64,000 bases of DNA, taken from the NCBI GenBank assembly GCA_017543285.1, contig JAFYGK010000032.1, forward strand, positions 124,001 to 188,000, read 5' to 3'. Below are positions 23,347 to 31,944 of this stretch, piece after piece. Source of the DNA: Clostridia bacterium. Lineage in GTDB: Bacteria; Bacillota; Clostridia; Oscillospirales; Acutalibacteraceae. A model generated the notes under the pieces. The model saw nothing but the letters and a program-made list of their open reading frames with translations. It was not told the origin of the DNA and searched no databases. Positions within the stretch are counted from its first letter, which is position 1, and each line of letters starts with the position of its first letter. The position numbers were made by a program, and so were the translations under genes.

Positions 23347-24660
23347 ATGGCTGGATATAAACATTCGGTTTCGCTGGATATCGAAAAGTGCAAAGGCTGC
23401 ACAAACTGCCTGAAGCCCTGTCCGACCGAGGCCATCCGCATCAGAAACGGTCACGCATATATAAAGTCCATGCGATGCGTCGATTGCGGCAAATGCATAA
23501 GCGTTTGCCCCTACGGTGCAAAAAAAGCGGTCTATGACAAACTGTCGGCTATGGATTCCTTCAAACTCAAGATAGCGCTTCCGGCGCCGAGCCTTTACGG
23601 ACAGTTCGATAACCTTGACGATGTGGATTATGTTCTGCAGGGGCTTCTGGATATCGGCTTCGACGACGTGTTTGAGGTGTCGCGCGCAGCAGAGCTTGTC
23701 TCTGATTACACGCGTCTTTATATGAAGCAGCCGGGAATAAAGCTGCCCGTGATTTCGTCGGCGTGTCCCGCCGTTGTGCGTCTTATAAGTCTTCGTTTCC
23801 CGTTTTTGTGTGAAAATGTTCTGCCGATACTGCCGCCCGTGGAGATAGCGGCTCGTCTGGCAAAAACCAGGGCAAAGAAGAAACACCCCGAATTAAAGGA
23901 CGAGGACATCTGCTGCTGCTTTATTTCGCCATGTCCCGCAAAGGTCAGTTATGTGTCCAACGACATGTTCAACGGTGAAAAGAGCGCGATCGACATTGTC
24001 GTTTCCATGAGCGACGTTTATTTTGCCCTGATCGACGTCATGAAAAACGACAAGGCTCCCGGCGTATCCACCCAGTCGGGCATGATAGGAGTCAGCTGGG
24101 CGGCGACCGGCGGAGAAGCTTCGGCGGTGTTCAACGACAAATACCTTGCCGCCGACGGCATCGAAAACGTCAACCGCGTTCTGGAGCAGATAGATAATTC
24201 CGATTTTCCCGATCTGGAATTTGTTGAGCTTAACGCCTGCAACGGCGGCTGCGTGGGCGGAGCCATGACGGTGGCGAACCCCTATATAGCGAAGGCGAGA
24301 CTGCAAAGCCTTAAGAGATACATGCCGGTTTCGCAAAGCTGGAAATTCGGCTCCCGTGACAGCATTCCGGATGACGCAAAAATGGCAGAGCCGCTCCAGG
24401 GCATTCCCTATTCTCCTCTCAGCGGGGACAGAAACGAGGCCATCCGCATGATGGCGGAGATCCAGCAGATACATGAAAAGCTTCCCGATTGGGACTGCGG
24501 ATCGTGCGGATCGCCCACATGTATGTGCTTTGCCGAGGATATTGTGAGAGGCGACGCCGACAGAGAGGATTGTGTGGTTCTTGTGCGGGAAAAACTGCAC
24601 CGGCTCATCGGCGAGCAGCTTAAAAACGAAAAACAAAAGGACAACAAGGATGAAGGTTAA
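23347..24660 (+). CDS. hydS: HydS-like (sensory-type) [FeFe]-hydrogenase homologue
   Basis: This 437-residue protein has an N-terminal 2[4Fe-4S] ferredoxin (C15, C18, C21, C25; C44, C47, C50, C54). The H-cluster domain follows with SSACP at 137-141, SPCPAKV around C196 and ACNGGC with C298 and C302. The C-terminal extra Fe-S motif is CGSCGSPTCMC from 384. The first loop has Ala where catalytic enzymes such as the Clostridium pasteurianum hydrogenase have the proton-relay Cys, a feature associated with low-activity sensory hydrogenases. It is surrounded by ATPase, DRTGG and PHP genes. The role as a redox or H2 sensor is inference from family and context. Confidence 0.82.
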   Translation: MAGYKHSVSLDIEKCKGCTNCLKPCPTEAIRIRNGHAYIKSMRCVDCGKCISVCPYGAKKAVYDKLSAMDSFKLKIALPAPSLYGQFDNLDDVDYVLQGLLDIGFDDVFEVSRAAELVSDYTRLYMKQPGIKLPVISSACPAVVRLISLRFPFLCENVLPILPPVEIAARLAKTRAKKKHPELKDEDICCCFISPCPAKVSYVSNDMFNGEKSAIDIVVSMSDVYFALIDVMKNDKAPGVSTQSGMIGVSWAATGGEASAVFNDKYLAADGIENVNRVLEQIDNSDFPDLEFVELNACNGGCVGGAMTVANPYIAKARLQSLKRYMPVSQSWKFGSRDSIPDDAKMAEPLQGIPYSPLSGDRNEAIRMMAEIQQIHEKLPDWDCGSCGSPTCMCFAEDIVRGDADREDCVVLVREKLHRLIGEQLKNEKQKDNKDEG

Positions 24661-24991
24661 GGATATAGTGCCGCGACTCGGCCTTGATATGCTGAGCGGC
24701 GACGCCGACAGGGAAATATCCGGCTGTTATGTCGGCGATCTGTTAAGCTGGGTAATGTCCCACGCGCAGTTCGACGAATGTTGGATAACCATAATGTCCA
24801 ACATAAACGTTGTGGCGGTCGCTTCGCTTACCGACGTCGCCTGCGTAATCATAGCGGAAGGCGCGAGGCCGGAGGAAAATGTCATTGAGGCCGCAAAGGC
24901 AAAGGGCGTCTGCCTGCTGCTCAGCGAAGAAACGGTGTTTTCTCTTGCGGCTGAAATGGCCGGTCTGCTGAAGGAAAAGCAAGCGGAATAG
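24650..24991 (+). CDS. DRTGG-domain protein (second copy)
   Basis: This 113-residue protein is related to the gene at 22511. It starts MKVKDIVPRLGLDMLSGD and carries GCYVGDLLSWVMSHAQ and VIEAAKAKGVCLLLSEET. The ATG at 24650 lies inside the last codons of the hydrogenase-like gene (11-nt overlap), so the two are translationally coupled. Function is unknown; a small-ligand or nucleotide-binding regulatory role is typical for the fold. Confidence 0.75.
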   Translation: MKVKDIVPRLGLDMLSGDADREISGCYVGDLLSWVMSHAQFDECWITIMSNINVVAVASLTDVACVIIAEGARPEENVIEAAKAKGVCLLLSEETVFSLAAEMAGLLKEKQAE

Positions 24992-25010
24992 GTCCTGCCA
25001 GAGGAAAAAG

Positions 25011-25754
25011 ATGAGCAGATACTACTACGATATGCATATCCACTCATGCCTGTCCCCGTGCGGCGACGACGATATGACGCCAAACAACATAGCGCAGATG
25101 GCGACCCTCAAATCGCTGAATATCCTTGCGCTGACCGATCACAATTCGGTAAAAAACTGTCCGGCGTTTGTTGCTGCCTGCAAAAAGCAGGGCATCATTC
25201 CCATACCGGGCATGGAGATAACCACCAGCGAGGATATACATATGGTATGCCTGTTCAGGACGCTTGAGGACGCCATGCGGTTTGGCGGCGAGGTCGAGAA
25301 AAACCGCGTCCTCATCGAGAACAGGAAAGATATCTTCGGCAATCAGCTCATACTCGACAAGGATGACGGGATTGTAGGCGAGGAAAGGTATATGCTCCCC
25401 AACGCGACGAATCTGTCGCTGGAGGAAGCGGCGGAGCTTGTCCGAAAAATGAACGGGCTTTGTTATCCGGCGCACATTGACCGGCCCGCCAACGGTATTA
25501 TCGCCGTGCTGGGCGATATTCCCGTTCGGCCGGAGTTTACCTGCGTGGAGTTTTACAACCCGGAGAACGAGGCGTCATATCGGGAAAAGTACCCCGCGCT
25601 GAAAGGGAAAAAGCGCGTGATTTCATCCGATGCGCACTATCTTTGGGACATAAATGAGGCGGAAAACTGGTTTGATATAGACGACGAGCCGTACAGCAGC
25701 GCGCTCGTTATCGATAATCTCTTTGCCATGCTGGAGCATTGCGAAGAAAAGTGA
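25011..25754 (+). CDS. PHP-domain metal-dependent phosphoesterase
   Basis: This 247-residue protein has PHP motifs MHIHSCLSPCGDDDMTP, ALTDHNSVKNC, PGMEITTSED and a late SSDAHYLWD. Stand-alone PHP proteins of this type hydrolyse phosphoesters, for instance nucleoside 3',5'-bisphosphates or DNA ends. Its presence inside a hydrogenase operon is a recurrent clostridial arrangement. The substrate here is unknown. It lies 19 nt after the second DRTGG gene. Confidence 0.85.
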   Translation: MSRYYYDMHIHSCLSPCGDDDMTPNNIAQMATLKSLNILALTDHNSVKNCPAFVAACKKQGIIPIPGMEITTSEDIHMVCLFRTLEDAMRFGGEVEKNRVLIENRKDIFGNQLILDKDDGIVGEERYMLPNATNLSLEEAAELVRKMNGLCYPAHIDRPANGIIAVLGDIPVRPEFTCVEFYNPENEASYREKYPALKGKKRVISSDAHYLWDINEAENWFDIDDEPYSSALVIDNLFAMLEHCEEK

Positions 25755-25821
25755 ACAGTGCTGAATTGCCGGAGGCGACCCGGCAGCTCCGCCTTCCACT
25801 TTAAAAAAGGCACAAACGACA

Positions 25822-26379
25822 ATGAAAGAACTATCGCTGTATATTTTAGACATAACCGAAAACTCCGTACGTGCGGGCGCGAAGAATATTACTGTCTCCA
25901 TTGAAGAAAAGGGCAGCGAGTTCAGGCTGACCGTCATCGACGACGGATGCGGTATGAAGCAGGAGATCGTTGACCGCCTGTCCGATCCTTTCTACACGAC
26001 GAGAACTACACGCAAGGTTGGATTGGGCGTACCGTTTCTGACCCTTGCGGCCGAACAGACCGGCGGCGGAGTATCCATAACATCGAAGCATATCGACGAG
26101 CATCCCGATGATCACGGTACGGTGCTTGAAGCGACCTTCGACAGCTCGCATATAGACTTTATCCCGCTCGGCGATATAGTATCCACATTTGTCACACTGA
26201 TTCAGGGCAGTCCCGATATAGACTTTCTGTTCAGGCACATTAAGGACGGCAGCGCCATGGAGCTTGACACCAAACAGATCCGCGAGGTTCTGGGTGAGGA
26301 TGTTCCTCTCAGCAACGCCGAGGTGCTCGGATGGATCAGGGGATTTGTAAACGAGCAGTACGACGAGTGGGACAAATAA
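25822..26379 (+). CDS. HATPase_c-domain protein, second copy
   Basis: This 185-residue protein starts MKELSLYILDITENSVRAGA, a histidine-kinase-like N box. It continues with VIDDGCGM, a loop around TRKVGLGVPFL, and a G-rich end. A roughly 70-residue C-terminal tail follows. It has ATP-binding features only: no dimerisation/phosphotransfer helix and no sensor. The same type of protein sits next to the [2Fe-2S] protein and hydB in other clostridial hydrogenase operons. Its phosphorylation target, if any, is not apparent. Confidence 0.82.
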   Translation: MKELSLYILDITENSVRAGAKNITVSIEEKGSEFRLTVIDDGCGMKQEIVDRLSDPFYTTRTTRKVGLGVPFLTLAAEQTGGGVSITSKHIDEHPDDHGTVLEATFDSSHIDFIPLGDIVSTFVTLIQGSPDIDFLFRHIKDGSAMELDTKQIREVLGEDVPLSNAEVLGWIRGFVNEQYDEWDK

Positions 26380-26490
26380 ATCAGGTTAAATTTTATTTAA
26401 TAAATTCTATCGCGTTTCAGGTTTCCGGACATGCTTGAATGTTCCGGAAAATCAGAACGCAAAAAACAATACCTTGAAAGGGGCATCAGC

Positions 26491-26862
26491 ATGAAATCGT
26501 TGCAGGAATTAGCAGCAATCAGAGAAAGGATGAAGGATAAGGTCTCGCTTCGCTCAGGCGAAAATGAGACAAGGATCGTTGTAGGCATGGCGACCTGCGG
26601 AATCTCCGCGGGCGCGCGTCCTGTTCTCAACGCGTTCGTTGAGGAGGTCGCAAAGGAAGGCCTTTCCGACAAGGTGACGGTAACTCAGACGGGCTGCATC
26701 GGCATCTGCCAGTATGAGCCGGTAGTCGAGGTTTTTGAGGCCGACAAGGAAAAGGTCACATATGTCTACATGACCGCCGAAAAGGCCAAGAGGGTCGTCG
26801 AAGAGCATATCAAAGGCGGCAAGGTAGTAACAGAGTACACAATAGGCAATATTAAGGCCTAA
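26491..26862 (+). CDS. Thioredoxin-like [2Fe-2S] ferredoxin of the hydrogenase operon
   Basis: This 123-residue protein has four cysteines in the thioredoxin-like ferredoxin pattern: one in VVGMATCGISAGARP and further ones in TQTGCIGICQYEP. The first site shows a single Cys rather than the usual pair, so cluster binding may be altered. The ATG at 26491 follows AAAGGGG; a longer frame from 26431 lacks a ribosome site. It lies 21 nt before hydB. In related operons this protein may relay electrons to HydB, but here that is inference. Confidence 0.82.
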   Translation: MKSLQELAAIRERMKDKVSLRSGENETRIVVGMATCGISAGARPVLNAFVEEVAKEGLSDKVTVTQTGCIGICQYEPVVEVFEADKEKVTYVYMTAEKAKRVVEEHIKGGKVVTEYTIGNIKA

Positions 26863-26883
26863 TGATTTGGAGGATAAATAAGT

Positions 26884-28683
26884 ATGATACGTTCACATGT
26901 TCTTATTTGCACCGGTACGGGCTGTACCTCCTCCGGCAGCGCCAAGATAGCGACCGCTCTCGAGCAGGAGCTTGAAAACAAGGGTCTCGCCGAGGAAGTT
27001 AAAATAGTCAAAACCGGTTGCTTCGGTCTTTGCGCACTGGGCCCCATCATGATCATCTACCCTGAAGGAACCTTCTACAGCAAGGTAACGGCAGAGGATG
27101 TTCCCGAGATCGTTGAGGAGCATCTGCTCAAGGGCAGGATCGTAAACCGCCTTGTCTACAATGACGCCGAGGCGGAGAAAAAGGTGGAGGATATTGCCGT
27201 TTCTCTCGGTGAAACCACCTTCTACAAAAAGCAGAAGAGACTTGCGCTGCGCAACTGCGGCGTCATCAACCCCGAGGTCATCGACGAGTACATAGCTATG
27301 GACGGTTATGCAGCGCTCGGCAAGGTGCTCACCGAAATGACCCCCGAGGAAGTCATCCAGGTCATTAAGGATTCCGGCCTTAGAGGCAGAGGAGGCGGCG
27401 GCTTCCCGACAGGCGTAAAGTGGAGCTTTGCTGCCGCAAACGCTTCCGATAAGAAGTATGTCGTCTGCAACGCCGACGAAGGCGACCCCGGCGCATTCAT
27501 GGACCGCTCGGTTCTTGAGGGCGACCCCCACGCCGTTCTGGAAGCCATGGCTATCGCCGGCTACGCGATCGGCGCCGATGAAGGCTATATTTATGTCCGC
27601 GCGGAATACCCCATCGCCATCAAGAGACTGCAGATAGCCATTGATCAGGCAAGAGAATACAACCTCTTAGGCAAGGACATTTTCGGCACAGGCTTTAATT
27701 TCGATATCAATATCCGTCTCGGTGCGGGCGCGTTCGTCTGCGGTGAAGAAACCGCTCTGCTCGCCTCCATCGAAGGCAAGCGCGGCGAGCCCAGGCCCCG
27801 TCCTCCCTTCCCTGCGGTCAAGGGTCTTTTCGGCAAACCGACCATTATCAACAATGTTGAAACATACGCCAACGTATGTCAGATAATCCTCAACGGCGCC
27901 GACTGGTTTTCTTCCTTCGGCACCGAAAAGAGCAAGGGCACAAAGGTCTTTGCTCTGGGCGGCAAGATCACAAACACAGGTCTTGTCGAAGTTCCCATGG
28001 GCACTACTCTCAGAGAAGTCGTCGAGGAAATCGGCGGCGGCATTCCCAACGGCAAGAAGTTCAAGGCCGCACAGACAGGCGGACCCTCCGGCGGATGTAT
28101 ACCTGCCGAGCACTTTGATGTTCCCATTGATTACGACAACCTCATCGCCATCGGCTCAATGATGGGCTCCGGCGGTCTCATCGTCATGGACGAGGACAAC
28201 TGCATGGTCGATATTGCCAAGTTCTTCCTCGAATTCACCGTCGATGAATCCTGCGGCAAATGTTCTCCCTGCCGCGTCGGCACAAAGCGCCTCTATGAAA
28301 TGCTCGAGAAGATCACAAGCGGCAAGGGCACCCTTGAGGATCTCGACAAGATGGAAAAGCTCTGCTACTACATCAAGGAAAATTCGCTCTGCGGTCTCGG
28401 CCAGACAGCTCCCAACCCCGTGCTTTCGACACTCCGCTATTTCCGCGACGAGTACGAAGCTCACGTTGTTGAAAAGAGATGTCCCGCCGGCGTATGCAAG
28501 GATCTGCTTTCCTACGAGATTATTGCCGACAAGTGCAAGGGCTGCTCGCTCTGCTCCAAGAAGTGCCCGGTCGGCGCTATCTCCGGTCAGATAAAGAGCC
28601 CGTTCGTTATAGACAAGACAAAATGCATCAAGTGCGGCGTCTGCATGAGCACATGTAAGTTCGGCGCAATCGTGAAGAAGTAA
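26884..28683 (+). CDS. hydB: NADH-dependent hydrogenase subunit B, NuoF-like flavoprotein
   Basis: This 599-residue protein has an N-terminal thioredoxin-like [2Fe-2S] domain (ICTGTGCTSSGS, KTGCFGLCALGP). The NuoF core contains the FMN/NAD loop GRGGGGFPTGVKW and GEETALLASIEGKRGEPRP. An SLBB domain, an NuoF [4Fe-4S] site (ESCGKCSPCR...CGLG) and a C-terminal 2[4Fe-4S] ferredoxin (CKGCSLCSKKCP, CIKCGVCMSTCK) follow. It is the NAD(H)-reacting subunit, exchanging electrons among NADH, ferredoxin and HydA. The C-terminal ferredoxin is typical of the bifurcating HydABC type. It is 17 nt before hydA. Confidence 0.94.
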   Translation: MIRSHVLICTGTGCTSSGSAKIATALEQELENKGLAEEVKIVKTGCFGLCALGPIMIIYPEGTFYSKVTAEDVPEIVEEHLLKGRIVNRLVYNDAEAEKKVEDIAVSLGETTFYKKQKRLALRNCGVINPEVIDEYIAMDGYAALGKVLTEMTPEEVIQVIKDSGLRGRGGGGFPTGVKWSFAAANASDKKYVVCNADEGDPGAFMDRSVLEGDPHAVLEAMAIAGYAIGADEGYIYVRAEYPIAIKRLQIAIDQAREYNLLGKDIFGTGFNFDINIRLGAGAFVCGEETALLASIEGKRGEPRPRPPFPAVKGLFGKPTIINNVETYANVCQIILNGADWFSSFGTEKSKGTKVFALGGKITNTGLVEVPMGTTLREVVEEIGGGIPNGKKFKAAQTGGPSGGCIPAEHFDVPIDYDNLIAIGSMMGSGGLIVMDEDNCMVDIAKFFLEFTVDESCGKCSPCRVGTKRLYEMLEKITSGKGTLEDLDKMEKLCYYIKENSLCGLGQTAPNPVLSTLRYFRDEYEAHVVEKRCPAGVCKDLLSYEIIADKCKGCSLCSKKCPVGAISGQIKSPFVIDKTKCIKCGVCMSTCKFGAIVKK

Positions 28684-28700
28684 GCGGAGGAACAGGATTT

Positions 28701-30449
28701 ATGGATATGGTAAATATTAAAATAAACGGCAGGGACTATTCCGTGCCGAAGAACAGCACAGTTTTGTCCGCCGCCCGCTCGGTCGGAATCCAGATCCCCA
28801 CTCTTTGCTATCTCAAGGACATCAATGAGATCGGCGCATGCCGCATCTGTGTCGTCGAGGTAAAGGGCGCAAGAAGCCTTGTTACTTCCTGCGTATATCC
28901 GGTCAACGAGGGTATGGAGATCACAACAAACAGCAAGAAGGTCAATGAATGCAGAAAAATGACCCTTGAGCTTCTCCTTTCCAATCACAGAAAGGAATGC
29001 CTGTCCTGTATCCGCAGCGGCAACTGCGAACTGCAGGCCCTTTGCAGAGAGTACGGCGTAGAGGACGAAAACGCCTTTGACGGCGCGGTAACTCCGACAG
29101 AGATAGACGACAGCGCCGTCCACATGGTAAGAGACAACTCCAAATGTATCCTCTGCCGCCGCTGCGTCGCCGCATGCAAAAATCTCCAGGCGGTCTCCGT
29201 AATCGGCGCAAATTCCAGAGGCTTCAATACTCATATCGGCTCTGCTTTTGAAGCAAAACTTGCCGAGGTCGCCTGCATTCACTGCGGACAGTGCATAAAC
29301 GTCTGTCCGACAGGCGCACTCTATGAAAAGGACGATACCGCGAAGGTATTCGACGCCATCAACGACCCGACAAAGCATGTCATCGTTCAGACCGCTCCCT
29401 CCGTCCGCGTAGGTCTCGGCGAGGAATTCGGCTATCCCATCGGCTCGGTCGTGACCGGTCAGATGGTCGCGGCCCTCAGAAGGCTGGGCTTTGACAAGGT
29501 ATTCGATACAAACTTCTCCGCCGACCTCACCATTATGGAAGAGGCGACCGAGTTCCTTGACAGATACACAAACAAGGGCAAGCTCCCGCTTATCACTTCC
29601 TGCTCGCCCGGTTGGGTCAAGTTCTGCGAACATTATTTCCCCGACTTTATGGACAACCTCTCCAGCTGCAAGTCTCCGCAGGGAATGTTCGGCGCAACAG
29701 CAAAAACCTTCTATGCAGAGAAGATGGGCATAGATCCCAAGGATATCTTCTCGGTATCCATTATGCCGTGTACCGCCAAGAAGTTTGAGGCTACGCGCGA
29801 CCAGAACGCTGTCGAAGGCTACCCCGATATAGATGCGGCCCTCACGGTTCGCGAGCTTGCCAGAATGATCAAGCAGCAGGGTATAATCTTCAACGAGCTG
29901 CCCGACGAGGAATTTGACGCTCCGTTCGGACTGGGCTCCGGCGCAGGCACAATCTTCGGCGCAACCGGCGGCGTTATGGAAGCGGCGCTCAGAACGGCCG
30001 CAGAGGTCGTCACCGGCCAGCCGCTTGAGAAGCTCGATTTCATGGACGTCCGCGGTACCCAGGGCATCAAGCAGGCATCTTACAACCTCGCGGGAAACGA
30101 GGTCAGAGTTGCCGTTGCCAGCGGCCTTGCCAACGCAAAGAAGCTGCTTGAAATGGTCAGAGACGGTGAGATCGAGGTTGACTTCATCGAGATCATGGCA
30201 TGCCCCGGCGGCTGCGTAAACGGCGGCGGCCAGCCGATACAGAACGCCAACGTCCGCAACAAGATCGACATCCGTGCCGAGCGCGCAGCAGGGCTCTACA
30301 AGGACGATCTCAATCTGCCGATCAGAAAGTCCCACGAAAACCCCGACATCAAGGCGGTTTACGACGAGTTCTTCGGCAAGCCCGGCAGCCACAAGGCTCA
30401 TGAGATCCTGCACACCCATTACGTCAAGAGAGACAAGTATTTCAACTGA
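28701..30449 (+). CDS. hydA: [FeFe]-hydrogenase catalytic subunit
   Basis: This 582-residue enzyme has a [2Fe-2S] domain (C36, C47, C50, C64), a His-Cys [4Fe-4S] site (H96, C100, C103, C109) and a 2[4Fe-4S] ferredoxin (C149-C159, C192-C202). The H-cluster domain follows with TSCSPGW at 299-305, MPC at 355-357 and C501/C505 in MACPGGCVNGGG. The C-terminal small-subunit-like segment covers about 530-570. It evolves or oxidises H2 and, with HydB and HydC, probably couples NADH and reduced ferredoxin to proton reduction. It is the last gene of the operon and is closed by a strong terminator. Confidence 0.95.
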   Translation: MDMVNIKINGRDYSVPKNSTVLSAARSVGIQIPTLCYLKDINEIGACRICVVEVKGARSLVTSCVYPVNEGMEITTNSKKVNECRKMTLELLLSNHRKECLSCIRSGNCELQALCREYGVEDENAFDGAVTPTEIDDSAVHMVRDNSKCILCRRCVAACKNLQAVSVIGANSRGFNTHIGSAFEAKLAEVACIHCGQCINVCPTGALYEKDDTAKVFDAINDPTKHVIVQTAPSVRVGLGEEFGYPIGSVVTGQMVAALRRLGFDKVFDTNFSADLTIMEEATEFLDRYTNKGKLPLITSCSPGWVKFCEHYFPDFMDNLSSCKSPQGMFGATAKTFYAEKMGIDPKDIFSVSIMPCTAKKFEATRDQNAVEGYPDIDAALTVRELARMIKQQGIIFNELPDEEFDAPFGLGSGAGTIFGATGGVMEAALRTAAEVVTGQPLEKLDFMDVRGTQGIKQASYNLAGNEVRVAVASGLANAKKLLEMVRDGEIEVDFIEIMACPGGCVNGGGQPIQNANVRNKIDIRAERAAGLYKDDLNLPIRKSHENPDIKAVYDEFFGKPGSHKAHEILHTHYVKRDKYFN

Positions 30450-30458
30450 GATTAGAGT

Positions 30459-30491
30459 AAAAACGCCCTCCGCTACGGAGGGCGTTTTTTT
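30459..30491 (+). terminator. Terminator of the hydrogenase operon
   Basis: A 9-bp GC stem CGCCCTCCG/CGGAGGGCG with a 3-nt loop, extended by A-T pairs, ends in seven T. Confidence 0.93.
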
Positions 30492-30742
30492 CAGAACAGG
30501 GAACGAGGTGCGGAGAGCGGAGCCGGATTCGACGTGCGGCGCTTTATGGATGTAATTGAATCTCGGCCTTTCGGGAGAGTGTACTGTTCCCTAGAGAAGG
30601 TTTATTGCGACGATTCGCAGCATTTGAGCTGCGTCAGCCTTCGGCCCTTTACTGCTTTTGTCGGTAATTTTCACGCTATAGATTTTTTCGTTTTATCATG
30701 CTAAAATAATATCACCACTTTTTTAATTCGGGAGGAAGCATT

Positions 30743-31726
30743 ATGATAAATCTCGGAATACTCGGAGCAGGAAAAATCGCGGTAATAATGGCGAATACGG
30801 TCAACCGTATGGCTGCCGCCGGAAACAATGAAGTAAGGCTCTGCGCCGTCGCTGTGCGCGACAGGGAAAGGGCTGAACGTTTTGCCGCCGAATTCGGCAT
30901 ACCCAAGGCATTCGGCTCTTATGAGGATATGGCCGCCGACGACGAAGTCGATCTGGTTTACATCGCGACGCCCCATTCTCACCACTTCGAGCACTCGATG
31001 CTCTGCCTTGAGCACGGCAAGCATGTCCTGTGTGAAAAGGCCTTTACAGTCAATGCGAAGCAGGCCAGAGAGCTGATCGCCTTCGCGGAGAGCCGCGGTC
31101 TTCTTATAACCGAGGCCATCTGGACAAGATACCAGCCCATGAGAAGAATTATAGACGAGGTCGTGGCTTCAAAGGAGGTCGGCGAACCGAGAATGCTGAC
31201 GGCAAATCTGTGCTATGCCATTCTCGAAAATGAGCGTATCGTTAAATCGGCGCTTGCGGGAGGCGCGCTTCTGGACGTCGGCGTTTACACGATAAATTTC
31301 GCCGAAATGGTGTTCGGACATGCCGACAGCTATTACGCCGTATGCACGAAAAATGAAGACGGATGCGATATGGCGGGAAGCTATACAATGCTCTGGAAGG
31401 ACGGAAGAACAGCGGTTCTGTGCTCCGGAGCGGAGGTGATTTCGGACAGATTCGGCACCGTTTTCTGTACCGAAGGCTTTATACAGGTGGAGAACATAAA
31501 CAATCCGCAATCCGTCAGGGTTTTTGACAAAAACTACCGGCTCATCCGTGAGATAAAATGTCCCGCGCAGCTGACCGGCTACGAATATGAGGTCCTCGAA
31601 ACGGCAAAAGCTATCGAGGAAGGCAAAACCGAATGTCAATCCATGCCGCACAGCGAAACCGTGCGCATTATGGAAATAATGGACGGCATGCGCGAACAGA
31701 TGGGCATAAAATACCCGTTCGAATAG
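30743..31726 (+). CDS. Gfo/Idh/MocA-family oxidoreductase
   Basis: This 327-residue NAD(P)-dependent oxidoreductase has an N-terminal Rossmann domain (LGILGAGKIA), ATPHSHHFEHSMLCLEHGKH and the family motif in the form EKAF rather than EKP. The C-terminal alpha/beta domain includes GGALLDVGVYTINFAEMVFG, matching the dihydrodiol dehydrogenase/glucose-fructose oxidoreductase group. The substrate, probably a sugar or cyclitol, cannot be read from sequence. It is a single gene between two terminators; the 250 nt upstream hold only a weak TGCTAAAAT-type -10 near 30702 and nothing else I recognise. Confidence 0.88.
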   Translation: MINLGILGAGKIAVIMANTVNRMAAAGNNEVRLCAVAVRDRERAERFAAEFGIPKAFGSYEDMAADDEVDLVYIATPHSHHFEHSMLCLEHGKHVLCEKAFTVNAKQARELIAFAESRGLLITEAIWTRYQPMRRIIDEVVASKEVGEPRMLTANLCYAILENERIVKSALAGGALLDVGVYTINFAEMVFGHADSYYAVCTKNEDGCDMAGSYTMLWKDGRTAVLCSGAEVISDRFGTVFCTEGFIQVENINNPQSVRVFDKNYRLIREIKCPAQLTGYEYEVLETAKAIEEGKTECQSMPHSETVRIMEIMDGMREQMGIKYPFE

Positions 31727-31750
31727 CCTTCGGACGGTTCATACGCATAC

Positions 31751-31785
31751 AAAACCGCGGCAGAGCATTACCGCCGCGGTTTTTT
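31751..31785 (+). terminator. Terminator of the Gfo/Idh/MocA gene
   Basis: AAAACCGCGGC/GCCGCGGTTTT stem with an 11-nt loop followed by T residues. Confidence 0.88.
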
Positions 31786-31847
31786 AAGGCTTTGCTTTGC
31801 CTGCGCCGTTTATGTTGTGCCGCCCGTCACAACGCCCAGATAAACTC

Positions 31848-31884
31848 AAAACCCCTCCGACGGTTTAATCCGCCGGAGGGGTTT
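31848..31884 (-). terminator. Terminator of the symporter gene
   Basis: A long hairpin with arms AAACCCCTCCG and CGGAGGGGTTT (one mismatch near the loop) has a T4 tract on the minus strand just after the symporter stop. It is near-symmetrical and could work in both directions. Confidence 0.7.
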
Positions 31885-31944
31885 GCTGTTTGATTCAACT
31901 GCGGCGCGTCCGGTATGGATGGCCGTTTTTTGAAATGCAGAAAG

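Noticed and set aside
28587..30419. A 610-codon minus-strand open frame opposite hydA
   Set aside because: It mirrors hydA, which has full catalytic motifs, ribosome site and terminator. The antisense frame is a codon-bias effect without domains or start signals.
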